Shown here: piece after piece, positions 23,880 through 35,949 of the stretch | How the letters are laid out: the number at the start of each line of letters is the position of its first letter | Numbering within the stretch: position 1 is the first letter of the stretch | Source of the DNA: Bradysia coprophila | Lineage: Eukaryota > Arthropoda > Insecta > Diptera > Sciaridae | Direction of reading: 5' to 3' | Length of the DNA stretch: 64,000 nt | Assembly: GCF_014529535.1 (NCBI RefSeq) | Contig: NW_023503313.1 | Location: 1,880,081-1,944,080 of the forward strand | The notes under the pieces: generated by a model | What the model was told of the DNA's origin: nothing | The model's database searches: none | Seen by the model: the letters and a program-made list of their open reading frames with translations, nothing else | Program-made: the position numbers and the translations under genes

Positions 23880-26867
23880 AAATAATTACAGTGCGTGTAA
23901 AATTCTATTTAGAAACGTAATACTCTAGGCAAAATTTAATGTGATCACAGCAGGCTCGGATTGGCCACCCAAAAGCTGGTCATATAGGAGGAAAGGTAGC
24001 TATTTTGTATATCCGAAAGTGATCACCGAACTAATTTTTTTATTTTGCATATATAATAGAGTGGCACAGATGATTTTTCTTAGAATTTTTTCTTATTTTG
24101 TGAAGAACAGACCCAAAACAGTGGCAGAGGAACGATTGATTCACAGACTCAGAATTTAGCTATTTGTTGTTTTGAATCATAACGAACTTTACTTCCCGGA
24201 AAAAGGCGGCCATTCCCCGGGCTTGAATGATGGTTTAATAAAATGATTTTTTTTTTCGAATGAATTTCCGAACAAATAAACCGCTTTTTAGACAATGTGC
24301 GATTTGGAATCGTTGATTATTAGCAAGAAATTTAGTAGAACAATTTTTTGTAGGAAGCTGTCTGATTTATTGATTATTTCTTTCGCGAATCTTTTGAAAT
24401 TTTAGCATTAAAAAAATGCAAACAAAATTTGGGTTAAATTTTGGAAACTTTTTTTTTGTTACTTAAAAATATCTCTCGAGTCGTCACAAATTTAGATTCA
24501 GTTTTCGGTGGTAAATAAATTTTTTTGTTGAACATTTCTATAACGAATGTCCAAACATTTTCAATCATTTGATGATTGAATTTTAAAGCATAAAAACATA
24601 AAGTTAGAATTAAAATACTAAAAATATAAATAAATTTGTTGTAAAATTACAAAACTCGTTTTTTGTGTTGAGAATAAAAAACAAAAATTTCGAATTATAA
24701 ATAGCCATAACAAGTAAATTTTCTTTGTTTTTCGTACGGTGTATAATCGATTTTTAACTATTATTTTTTTATTACATTTTTTTATCCGTATATGGTCACC
24801 AACAACAAACAATTCATTTCTCGAAGTAATTTGTTTTAAAGAGAATCAATGAAATTGTTTGGACCATTTTATATATACAACAAAATAATAATAATTATTG
24901 TAAAATTGAATTAAAAAAATTATTTAAAAAAAATGCAAAAAATTTATTATTAAGCTGATAAACTTAAAAATGGAAAATTATAAAAAAAAAAACAACAACA
25001 ACAACAGGATGAATATTTATTAAACAAATCCTTAAAAAAGCAACTATGATAATGATATGTAATCTTGTAATAATAAAATTAATTTTTTATGTTAAAATAG
25101 TGTAGCAACGTTTTGCAACATATTTTTTTTTAAATTAAAAAATAAAAAGAGAAAAAAACTCACACGCGTTTTTCATCTAATATAAAATTTAAAAAATAAT
25201 TAAAATACAAAAAAATCAACACAGACTATCGGTAATATGTTTCAAAATGATGTCTGATGTTCGGTGGTATATTTAGTAATAATGAAAAAGAAAAAAAAAA
25301 CAAACAAAACAAACAAAAATGTTATTTTATTTACCTAAATTAAATTATAAATAATTTTTCGATGTAAAATTCGGTATGAGAAAAATAAAAATTAAAACAA
25401 AAAAGAATGAAAATTATTTAAAGAGAAAAAAAAACAGTTTACAGTTCGATATTTCGATTAGAATGAACTTCTTTAAAAAAAATGAAAATAAAAAATTAAT
25501 TACGAAGAACTTATCAGAAAATGTAATATTTGAGTGTTAAAAAACCCTTTAAAAAACTTAATGTAAAAAATAATCTATTTAAATGTTCATTAGCATTGTA
25601 ATAGTGCATACGAATAGTTCGTCATCAAGAAGAAACAACAACAACAAAAAACTCAATTTAATTTTCATTGTTTTTCATTGATAATGAATCTGATTTTAGG
25701 AAAAGAAAAATACAATTTTTATTTCAAGCGATTTTTGTGTGGTTTTACTTGATTGGAGGAGGCGTACACGTGGATCCGCAAACTTATGATATGACATCAC
25801 CTTGAGGCAGGAGTCCTGCTGCAGGACCTATATTCGAGAACCGAAATTCTTTAAATTGCTCGAAAATTGGTAAAAATTCTCAAAGTTTTCCAAATAAAAT
25901 TCCAAGAATTTTTGGGAATTTTCAAGAAACTTCATGTTTTTTAACGGAAAATGACCTTGGCCTTGAGAGTTTCAAAATTGAAACCATTAACCAGTCCCGT
26001 GCGTGATGAAGGAAATTTCGTTTTGAGATGCTCTAAGAAAAGTCCAATAGATTTCGAGCTAATTTAATTGAAAGTGCCTTAAGTCACGGGACATTGTCCT
26101 TGCTTCTTATACCTGCTCCACAAAAATGTAATGGATGGTACCTTTTTTCAAATGTTTCAATGAAGGTACCACCGATTTGATTTATGAAAATTGGTCTTTG
26201 AGTCATTTTTTGTAACAATTATACCAATACTCTCTCTAACAAACAAACTCTTTTCTCTGTGTCAAATTCACACCTTATTTCTTTGTATTCTACAAACACT
26301 ATTTTACATTTTGACTGACTACGCTGTAATTTACATGTAAATTCCAAATACTACTTGACACTTAATAAAAGTAGTTGGTTTGCTAGAGTATCAGAAAATT
26401 TGAAATTTTTACTGGACTTATTTCCTAAATTGATTCTTAGAGTTCAATAAATTCTTCTGACTGTTGAAATCGTAAAAGCGGTTCAATAATTGAGTTGTTG
26501 TTTTAAACAGCAAACGCGTTAGTTAAAATTTAATATTCACGCCAATAATACGACGCGTGCGATCGATCAGTTTTCCTTTAAAACTAGACTCTGAATATAT
26601 TCCGTGCAAAATTATTCCAGACGAATTCACGGAGTCAGAAATGGAAGGATCATCTTCTAATCGTTTATACATTTATTTTCTAATCAGCTTCGTGGTATAT
26701 TCTAAAATCTAAATCTACCTTCCGTGCAAAATAATTAAATTCCCATTAACACCTACGTTCTAACTATATAACTGTGTCACATTGTCGGCTGTTTTGATCT
26801 CTAAAAACATATCTTCGACGTAGTTACCATTCTGAATTCACCACCAACGGAGATTGATTACTAAGAA
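23880..26867. other. Very AT-rich gene-free stretch
   Basis: Dominated by poly-A/poly-T runs, especially 24240-25700. There is no supported gene, no splice-coherent frame and no bounded repeat. Toward the right end lies the upstream region of the secreted-protein gene. Confidence 0.45.
26763..26769 (+). promoter_or_regulatory. Candidate TATA box of the GGY-repeat protein gene
   Basis: CTATATAAC about 100 bp upstream of the start codon at 26868. A transcription start about 30 bp downstream would leave a 5' UTR of about 70 nt. The call rests on motif and spacing only. Confidence 0.35.
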
Positions 26868-27561
26868 ATGAAAATTACCAATTGTATTGTGAGTTTAAAA
26901 TAAATTGCAAACTCACTTTCTAACACATTCACATCTCCCTCAAAAACAGTTTAGCCTAGAAATCTTGTTGGCTGTCGAGCTAGTTACTACGATTGATGTA
27001 AACGACAATATTCAACCTACAGACATGGAAACAGCAGCGACAACCTACGTGTATCGCCAATCAACTAGTTATCCATGGTATAATTCTCGTTACAAGAATT
27101 ATCAAAGAAGATATCCGTATTACAGCGGATATAACAGAGGATATTACAATAGATTTTATAGTCCACTGTATAGTGGCGGCCTTGGCGGAATTCTTGGACT
27201 TTTTGGGGGCTTAGCTTCAGGTGGATACGGCGGATATGGTGGATATGGCGGATATGGTGGCTATGGTGGATATAATCATGGAGTTAACACAAACATATAT
27301 AACGGAGATTCAGTCATAAACCAAAATCAACATAACTATAACGACGACCATCATTCCCACAATGAAGAACATTATTTTGATGAAACAGATAATAGAGAGC
27401 ACTTCGACGAAAATAGTGATGCATCACACAATCATGGATCTGATGAAGGAAGTGAAATTGATAACGACGGTGCTCTAGCTGACGGTTCTGATTTTGATGG
27501 TGATGTTGATATCGGAGGCGATGGTGACGGTGATGGCGATGGTGGCGGTGATGGCGATTAG
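26868..27561 (+). CDS. Secreted-looking GGY-repeat, Asp/His-rich protein
   Basis: Two exons, 26868-26888 and 26950-27561, give 210 aa. The tiny first exon, ATGAAAATTACCAATTGTATT, ends at a strong GTGAGT donor. The second follows CAAAAACAG in phase 0. The joined N-terminus MKITNCIFSLEILLAVELVT reads as a weak signal peptide. After it come a Tyr/Arg-rich segment (SRYKNYQRRYPYYSGYNRGY), a Gly-rich hydrophobic patch, and about five GGY triplets (GGYGGYGGYGGYGGYGGY). A His/Asp/Glu-rich region and a C-terminal Asp-Gly run (GDGDGDGDGGGDGD) follow. GGY repeats are common in insect cuticle, silk-like and eggshell proteins, and Asp/His-rich tails often bind metal ions. The family itself is not recognised, so a secreted structural or ion-binding role is inference. 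Confidence 0.7.
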
Positions 27562-27782
27562 ACTAATATTAACTTTTTAGAAGCATGTGATCATAAAATC
27601 TTTAAATTTATTTTCTCAAAGAATCTCGTTCTGTTTGATGCAAAATCTTTTACTTCATATGCTAAATCATTCGTTTCGTTATAATACATATTGTTTAACA
27701 GATGATTATCCTGATTATCCCGTTCTGAAAGGCTTTTGATGAAATCCACTTGTACTTGTTAACTCTTCATTAAGACAACGGC

Positions 27783-28049
27783 ATGTGGAAAAGATTACTG
27801 TTAAGTTGCATGGTAAGCATTAAAATTTAGTAAAACGTAAATTGATTACTATTAAAAAAATACTAAGTCGACAAGTATTGATTTTTCGAGTGGGATTCTT
27901 TTTTCCTAATGAGCAGTGGAACATGATTGAATATCTCATATCTCATCGACAAACCAATTCCTCTATTTTTACAGGAATTCATAAGCAAAGACCACCACCT
28001 CACCACAGAACCAATTTACCGAACTAAAAACGCGAAATTAAATTTCTAA
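27783..28049 (+). CDS. Candidate 34-aa split small ORF
   Basis: Tentative. A 30-bp first exon starts at 27783 (MWKRLLLSCM) and ends at a good donor, ATG/GTAAGC. An acceptor TATTTTTACAG at 27974 opens an in-phase second exon, 27975-28049, ending NAKLNF stop. The N-terminus is basic-hydrophobic, like a short signal or mitochondrial leader. It lies just upstream of NSUN4 on the same strand, so it could instead be an upstream noncoding exon pair. No homology is recognised. Confidence 0.2.
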
Positions 28050-28195
28050 TGGCAAACTTAACGTACACGCATCTGTTAAAATGAACGTTCTTTGACGTTA
28101 AGTCATAATAAAGAATAACAAAATATGAACCCACGGTTGAGGTTAGTTCTTTTGTTATTTAACAAGAATGAAGATGTTTCGGTGATGTTTACAAA

Positions 28196-29776
28196 ATGTT
28201 TCCAAGGCCATTGTGGAAAGGATGCACTACGTTCAGTCGAAATGTTGTTAAACGATTTTACTGTGGGACTAAGTCTGATAGGGTAAATAGAGTAGAGAAC
28301 AAGGTTAAGAAATTGATTATAAGCCGGTCAGAAAGCAAGGCTTATAATCAATTTCTTATCCTTGTCTTGTCCCCTATTCATGCAGACGTGACATTCAGCA
28401 ATGTTTACATTTGTAGGTGAGAAAATTCAGTGAGGACAGAGCCCTGCAGCACTTCGACAAGAACTACAGTCTTTTGTTCGGTCAAAAATGGAAATCGATA
28501 AGGGCAGCACTACTGACAAAACATAAATCGGTGGCACTCGTAAACAATTTCGCCGATCCCAGAAAAATTTGTCGAGAACTTGAAGTCAGTGGTGCGTTTA
28601 ATTTAAAATCGTTATTCGAACGGAAAGATCCGATTGTGTCTAAACAAATGAACAATACGGAACTCTCCCACGACAATGACGAGTACGTAAAAGGTAGGTC
28701 GTTTCTCCGCTCTATTTCGTAAACGCTTAACGGATTCATAGTTCAGGTTTTCTCCCAAGGTCTAAATAGATGGTTGGAGTGGAGCAAATCCGATTATCAA
28801 AAATACTGGAACGCAACAGATATTCCCATAGACATCGTCCCTGATGATGAATTTAGTTACCCGAACAATTTGGTAATTTATAGTTACAAGCGATGCGATA
28901 CAACCAGATTTCAGCGAGTGATACCCACAGAAAACAATGATCGATTATCCCATTTTGTCATGAATGGATCATCTATATTGCCACCGTTAATGCTGAACGT
29001 TCAACCGGATGACAAAGTTTATGATGCTTGTTCGTCACCGGGAGGAAAAGCTTTGTTACTGCTACAGACATTAATACCGATTAGTATTGTATGTAATGAC
29101 ATCGATCATATACGGGTCCACAAAATCCATACGGCATTCAAGCAGTTTTTAGTCGATTTTAAAGACGCTTGGAAAAATCAGAAGATTTTTATCACCACAC
29201 AAGATGCTCGCATCTGCGGCGAAAGCGGTGTGTATGATAAGGTAGAGTAATAATAATGTTGTGCCACCATCGCGTTCTTTCATTGTATGTTGAAAGATTT
29301 TAGTTGATGTACCATGTACAACCGATCGGGACGCAGTGAAAAGATTCAAAAAGTCGAACATGTTTCTGCCATCACGATCGGAAGAACTTTTAAAACTACC
29401 CGAATTACAAACGGACATCTTAAGCAATTGTCTAAGGCTTCTGAAACCGGGTGGATCACTGGTTTATTCAACTTGCTCAATCAGTCCGATACAAAATGAC
29501 GGAATCGTTCGGATGGCCATTGCAAAGGCATTTATTGAAAATAATATCACCGTTACAGTCAAGTACGGCTTCGGGACCAGTTGCTATTTCGTATTTGAGT
29601 TTAAAAATTTTTAATTTTTTTCTTATTTTAGAGATCTTAGTATGGCAATCGATCCGTTTCGAGAATTGTTTACATTTCAAGATTCCAATGAACTTAGATA
29701 TGGGCAACTGGTGTTACCGTGGTTAACAAATAACTTTGGGCCGATGTACTTTTCGAAAATTACCAGGCGTGTTTGA
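28196..29776 (+). CDS. Nsun4: NSUN4-type mitochondrial rRNA m5C methyltransferase
   Basis: Five exons, 28196-28282, 28417-28693, 28742-29241, 29297-29562 and 29632-29776, give 424 aa in frame. Residues 1-29 (MFPRPLWKGCTTFSRNVVKR) look like a mitochondrial import leader. The SAM-binding motif YDACSSPGGK is at 215-224. Motif IV DVPCTTDRD carries Cys295, and YSTCS carries the predicted nucleophile Cys348. The C-terminus, LVLPWLTNNFGPMYFSKITR, is typical of NSUN4. In known biology the enzyme methylates a cytosine in mitochondrial small-subunit rRNA and acts with MTERF4 in ribosome assembly. Exon 3 must start at 28742, because a start six bases later puts a stop in frame. Exon 4 must start at 29297 to give DKILVDVPC. 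Intron 1 contains a hairpin (28308-28363). Its 3' end faces X11L. Confidence 0.93.
28308..28363. repeat. Small perfect hairpin in NSUN4 intron 1
   Basis: AAGAAATTGATTATAAGCC is answered by GGCTTATAATCAATTTCTT across a loop of about 18 bp. It is probably the remnant of a small MITE. Confidence 0.6.
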
Positions 29777-30574
29777 AATACAAATGCAGATTTGTTACCG
29801 AAAATTAAATTCGAATTACTCAGTCTAATTCACGATCGTAGAGTCTGAAATCAACCATTTTCACCACTCCATTCGCACCGTCATCAAATGTCTAAAGCCA
29901 GAGTGGAGTCTGTGTGCACTTCATTATTTATGAGGGAATGATACGCACACAGATCATAGGCTTCAAACCGTTGCCTGATGAGTGATCAGTCCGCGGTATA
30001 AAATTTGTGCCACATTAATACACCATCTATCCGATAAACGCGATAGCCGTCACATACTGTGGAAAGTTGGAATTTTGGTTCAACTAGACCCTTCTTGGTG
30101 CCAGATGAATTTTGAACTTCTCTAGCATCACTACTTTCATTCGTCATTTCGAGGCAAAACTTTCATTTTAACATTAATTTGAATTAGCTTGTATGTGTCA
30201 CTGCTGAGAAACACATTAGGCAATGTTAGGATCCTCCTAGCGCTCCACTCAAACAGTTGTAGGGCAAATGCATTTTGGTTAGTACTGCAACGTGGCATAA
30301 GCTTCGAACCTTATGACGGACTAATCTGCGCACACAGGCTCTCCGTTAACAGCACGGAATTCTTGTCTTTATGCAAAAGAGACGATTGCATTTTGGTTGA
30401 TAATCTGTTTATTTGAGCAACATATAAATTCACCGAAAAAAAAACCAAGCCGTCGCATGAGTGTCTCCTTCTAAACTATAAATATATCAAATGATCCGGT
30501 GACAAACATTTCCCTATTTTGGTGTATGAGTGGAGCTGGTTCTGATTTTTTTCTTTTCTTATTTTTTTTCGTTT
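29777..30574. other. Convergent 3' region between NSUN4 and X11L
   Basis: Both neighbouring genes end here tail to tail. A 75-codon frame (30189-30416, +) has no recognisable domain or splice support. No bounded repeat was identified. Confidence 0.4.
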
Positions 30575-33500
30575 TCAAATATATAATGGGCTCTCTTGTC
30601 CTGTAAGCAATCTAAACATGGATGTAGGCATAGTTTTCATTAAAATCTGGAAAGAAAACACATTTTTTGGGTTTGAATTGAATCGGTCAAAGTTGACTCA
30701 ATTTTGAAAGCATTACCTCTCCAACAGACGTGGCCAGAAGACTGACGATTTTTTCATGCGGTACAGCGACCACACTTTGATTGTTTATTTCTATTATTCT
30801 ATGGCCCACTCGTACTCCGCCTCTTTCTGCTATTCCTCCCCGAAGTAAACTGCAAATCTGCAATGGATGAGAAAGTCAAAAATTATTTGCGAGAGACCAG
30901 TGGCACTGGACGAACAAAAACGCTGAATGTCTTCCAAAACACACTTACCACTCCATTTTGTACACTAAATCCGAGTTGATACTTTGTATTTGGTCGCTTT
31001 ATTTTAACTTCAACAACGGGTGGGCAAGGCACAACCGTAAATTTAACTGCCGTTTGTGATTTTGTATTCCTGATGTAGCTCTGACACAATGTCAGCGGAA
31101 GACCCACTAAACTCATGCCATTTATTGCAATTATCTGATCGCCAATGTTCAACTGACCACATCGAGCCGCTGCTCCAGATGATAATAGATTTGCAATGAC
31201 AACGGTCGGTAACATCGATCCCCAGCCAGACTCAACGATAACAACTCCCAGTATTTCACCTTTTGCTTTCGGCACGACGACCTCTTTTTGCAATTCCTTT
31301 TTGGCGAATATTTCCAATTCATCGCCGAAAATCTCTTGACTATTAAGCACTTCCTGGTAGTCCATCTCTTTTACGAAACTATGATCCTCAATTCCGTTGG
31401 CCTTCAAAAATTCCATATAAGCGACCTGAAACGCCTGACCGATAGATTGGGCTATAAATTGAGCTTCTTCGCTCATAAAAACGTGACAAATCATTTTCGG
31501 CGTTCGATTCGGCTTCGGAGTGTCCGGCGAAGATTCGTCATTGTTCCCATTCGGTACATATCGCCTGCGTGCCATCAACACCACCAAATCACCAATGTCC
31601 GCTATGTACGATATCGTACGCAGTGCATGGTCCATCATTATTTCTTTGAGATCCGTGTTCAATACCATTATCTTTTCCGTAGAAATGAACAGATCAACCT
31701 CTGTGCTCGGTTGAGATTCACCATCTGGAGCCTGTAAATAGAGAAAAATCGGTTTCATAAACAAACATCTTCGACTAAAGAGGTGACAGTTTGATTCGTG
31801 CATGTAGCTAACATACCAAAGCCTAGTCCGTAAGTAAGCGTTTTTAGATTTAGTTTTTGTTTTAGTTTCAGTTAAAATAACGCGTAGAAATTTAGAGAGA
31901 ATTTACCTTGATTCTGGATACAGCTTCTTCGGCTTGCATCATTCGAGTGGACTTTGTGGGTTGACCTTCGCAGACCAATTGAGTTGAGCCCAGATATTTA
32001 GCTCGAAATAAAACCCCTTCGATGAGAACTGCAGGTTCCCAACGAACTGAAATATTGAAATAAAAAATTAGTTCGTTGAATCCTACGCACTATTAGTTCT
32101 AAGGGGCGGTACTCACTCACAATTGTTTGGAGGAAGCAAGAGAAAGAGAAAAAGATTTTAGTTTTTTGGGACACAAATTTAGTCTTCGGATGTTAGGAGC
32201 GGATAATTTTTGACAGATTAACTAACAAACCAACACTAACCTTCCTTGTTCCGTTTTCTGTTCCCGTCCACATTAGAACTAGTCGATCCCGAAGGACTTT
32301 TTTGTGCCATCATTTTAATTGGTGATATGAAATCATTGTCTTGCATCCCATCCGGATGACTAGCTACGGGTGATGCAGATGTCAATGACGTTCCAATACC
32401 TTGCCGCAATGTTGCCGACGAAAATTGGGGAGCTGGTCGAGGTATTGCGGTTGTTTCGTCAGTGAAACGCTGTGAAACATTGATGAATATAATCGACAAC
32501 CTGCACACACACCGGCGAATTTACTTACTACTTTTTCTAGATTCCCGATGTTGTCTAGACGTTGTTGTCCCAACAATCGATCGGTTTCTAAATCAGTATC
32601 AGCTTCTTCATCATCTGGACATGGCCTAGATGGATTTTGATCGGAGTTGATGCTGTCTGGAGTATTGATGGAATCTCTGCGGAATGATAAATTCCATTGA
32701 AAAGTGTACGGTAACAACCGATCCTTCAACATACCTTCGAACCCAGACATTCGGCGAGGGTGGATTGTCAGAATTTTTGGTACTGTTTCGCGGATTGCTA
32801 ATTTCAAGTAAAATTTTGGTTCGTTGTAACGTCGAATGGATATCTCTCAGCGTCGATTCGACGGAATTATTTTCTGCCACTTCGTCGTCAAAAGGGCCAA
32901 TTTTCTGTTCTTCAAGTGTGTCGTCCGCCTTGTTTATATCTTGATACTCCGCACAATTCATATCATTTGTATGGACATCTGTATCTGATGCATGACCACT
33001 GGACAGACCATCTTCCAGCACCGGCATGCCACTGAACAAACTACTCTGATCCACCGTACAATTTATGTCATTGGGCAGACTATCCAGATCACCCGAATTC
33101 GAGTCATGTTCAATTGAATCCGGCGACAGTGTCGCATTGTTGGTCGCTTTTTGACGATTCATTGCCGGCAATGACTCTTTGCTCAGTACATCTCCGCTGC
33201 TATTCGAATCGAGGTAGAGTTCCATGTCATAATAACCAGAACGTTGCTTCGGCGACTCGTTCATAGAATATTGATTGTTTGAAAGGTGCGCAAGAGACGC
33301 AAGTCTCTGACCGATGTATGCATTATCCGAACTCTTATCACATTCCTGTGGTGAGACAACGAGGAAAATTGATCTCTCGAATGTTATCTGAACTACGATC
33401 AAAACGTACACTTACACTGTCACTATCGTCAAGAATTGGATCAATTGCAGGCTCACTGAAGAAATCTTCCAGGACCTTCCTTGTCTCCGAAAATTCATAC

Positions 33501-34225
33501 AGATAATCGAGGGTGCTTTCTTTGGATATTTCGTCTGAAAAAACGTGACTAGGAGTGTTTGCTGTTGTCGTATCAGTTATGGCATGTTGACTATCATAGT
33601 TTGATGAGGGCAGTGTTATTCTCTGGAATGGAATCGGATGGTTAGTACGTATGGCAGACTGAATGAACTGGGGACAGAATGGTAATTACTTTTGGGAATC
33701 CTGGCTTTCGCACCGGTGATGTTGCTGTTGCAAACCGTGTCTTTGAATGATTATCAAACGATTCCATGGCAGCATTTGAATCTAACGTATTTCCAGTACA
33801 TCTCTTTGGTGAAATGTTGTAATCTGCACGCAAACAAAAAAAAAAATCAATGGAAATGAACAAAGTGGCCAAGGACCCTTGCCGGATGTCTTACCAATTA
33901 TGTTTTCCTGTTCATCGCTTGTTTTATTCAAATTAAGCCAATTACGTCCAATATCATCGTACACCACAATGTTGTCTGACGAACACAACGATGTGTAATC
34001 AATGGAACCTGTTGAGTTCGGGGAACTTTCAAACAAATTTGGACTTCGTCCAACTTTTACGCTCTGCGATTGAATGTGGACCTCCGCCAAATCGGGCGAA
34101 TTCAATACATGATGCAGTGTTCCACGTGGACTACGTCGATCATATTTCTGTTGATTTTGTGTTTGTAGCACGTAGTTGTCGTAAATGGGATAATTTGAAT
34201 TTGACGATTCATTCGAATGGCTCAT
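30575..34225 (-). CDS. X11L: X11/Mint (APBA) adaptor with PTB and tandem PDZ domains
   Basis: Ten exons, complement of 30575-30646, 30717-30857, 30949-31731, 31907-32046, 32241-32469, 32529-32676, 32735-33345, 33416-33622, 33690-33823 and 33895-34225, join in phase to give 931 aa. Residues 1-550 are Ser/Asn/Asp-rich and probably disordered, apart from a conserved [16 protein letters not shown] segment. The PTB domain spans about 553-710 ([20 protein letters not shown]). PDZ1 is at about 753-836 ([14 protein letters not shown]) and PDZ2 at about 841-922 ([18 protein letters not shown]). The C-terminus, [18 protein letters not shown], is the Mint signature, a tail known to fold back on the PDZ pair. 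In known biology the PTB binds the APP-family NPxY region, and the protein acts in synaptic and Golgi trafficking. Which fly paralogue it matches (X11L or X11Lbeta) is not resolved. The start MSHSNESSN is the first Met in an open first exon, and further 5' exons are possible. Confidence 0.93.
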
Positions 34226-35949
34226 TGTGATTTGGTTTCTAGTCAGTAGACATCTCTTTCATCGAATACAGCTTATTGTCATCCATTCACAACGATATGT
34301 AAATTCAATCACTGCATATCTCACAGTCGAATTCACTTCCAACATTGAATTGCTTAGAAGACTTATTCATATGCGGCACAACAAATCCAGGAAGTTCTAC
34401 TACCAAATTCGGTTATAATTTTCGTCTTCGTATTTAATTGGCAAGCAACAAAATCGTTTAATCGGATACTTTTGAACGGAAAAAACGAAAGAAAGGAAAA
34501 TCGATTAATTAGGTCGCACAACAATGGAATAAACACCGAAAACACGACACCACCGACGAATACTTTTGAATGTTTGATTACTTTAAATTCTATTCATCGT
34601 TCAAACGGAATGGTAGCGGACAAAGTGTTGATTTTAATAAATATTTTGAAAATATTCATAGCATAATCAACATAATGTGTAAATCCGATTTTTGAAGTTT
34701 ATTATGACAGTTCGATTGGCACGGAAAAAATTGACATAAAATTGTTAAAAAAATCAGCGTTGCCATACAAATCGTATCTTTTAGCTAATGCTGAAAACAG
34801 ACGAAGCATGCTCGTGTTTCGATAAAATATTTCTTTGTTTCAATTTCGTTAAGCGACAAAAGTGACATTATAATAATGAAATCGAATCAGATTCTCAATG
34901 CTTAGTCCCTTTTCAGCATCAAGGCTGCGGAAGTCGAACTATTGTATATCGTCAAGGCTGAAAAATGTTGAGAATCTAATAAAATCGCATGACCTCCTCG
35001 AAGTAAATAGATTATGGAAATTGTTATCGTCACTACCGCAAAAATCAGCGATGGAACTGCCTTCGAGTTGGTCTTTTGAGATACGAAATTAAAAAATCAA
35101 AATCATTTGTTAGTAAATTAAATTTTCGATCACATTGTCCATGAAAATATTGTTCGAAGAATGACCGACTTGCCGACACCGTCAATCATTGTGAGTCCTA
35201 TGAAATAGTGCTCAAATCACCAATCTATAGCTTTGACTTGTTTTGTTAATTCCGGTGATATGTACTGTAGTAGGTCTACCCACTTGTCAAAAAACAATTA
35301 ATTTTGACAGCTGACAGCATTTGTTGTATCTACAAAAGTCGATTAGTAGACCAGCTGCGTGGAAATAAATATTATGGTGCTTAAGTGTTCATTTTGACGA
35401 GTTGGTGATTGTGATCCTAAGCCGAAGTTGCGGATCATAATCCAACTCGTCAAAGTAAACATTTAGACATATGTGCATATCATTTTTTATGTGTCGATCC
35501 AAAAATAAACCCAAACTCCATCTCCGAGCTGATATATAATGCTAGTCCTACCATACACAGAGGCATATAAAATGTATTACCACCATACTAGTTCAGGGAA
35601 GTTGAAGTTGAGCATTTTTGATTATACAATTTGTGACTTCCGAAAGAGGAAAGTTAGGTGCTTTAACAATTTGAAAATATTACAAAGTTAACATTTGATT
35701 GTTATCGACAGGCCAAGAAAAACCGTAATTTCATTTTAGTTGTTGAGATTGTGAGGCCTTCGTTTGACATAAAAACGTGAATGCAAATGATTTGTCACTT
35801 ATACACTTCTTGCTCACTTATTTTTCAGCTGTGAACACTGTTTCGCTTTGACAGTTTCGTATTTCTTTCATTGAAACAAAACACAATCATCCTTTCGATT
35901 AGATTGTTCAAATTGAGTAGAAAGGAAAATTAAATAATTAAAAGACGAC
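34226..35949. other. Divergent promoter region between X11L and VPS18
   Basis: The two genes are transcribed away from this 1.7-kb gap, so both promoters should lie here, but no core motif is convincing. A 64-codon frame at 34898-35092 and an ATG-led stretch followed by GTGAGT at 35161-35192 have no onward exon that I can connect. A small palindrome occurs at 35382-35465. Confidence 0.4.
35382..35465. repeat. 84-bp palindrome (mini-MITE)
   Basis: TAAGTGTTCATTTTGACGAG at the left is matched inverted by CTCGTCAAAGTAAACATTTA at the right. The arms meet around TAAGCCGAAGTTGC. It lies about 480 bp before the VPS18 start codon. Confidence 0.65.

Noticed and set aside
28742-28760. Alternative NSUN4 exon 3 acceptor (GTTCAG) at 28747.
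   Set aside because: It places a TAG stop in frame seven codons later. The acceptor at 28741 gives a continuous frame.
29242-29250. NSUN4 ending at VE-stop at 29250.
   Set aside because: The exon ends at the GTAGAG donor, and the methyltransferase motif IV continues in exon 4 from 29297.
33534-33544. Acceptor-like TTTTTTCAG suggesting an X11L exon boundary at 33534.
   Set aside because: The frame is open straight through it, and a better acceptor at 33622 joins in phase with the upstream exon.
34898-35092. 64-codon frame between X11L and VPS18.
   Set aside because: No recognisable domain, weak context and no splice partners. Left as intergenic.
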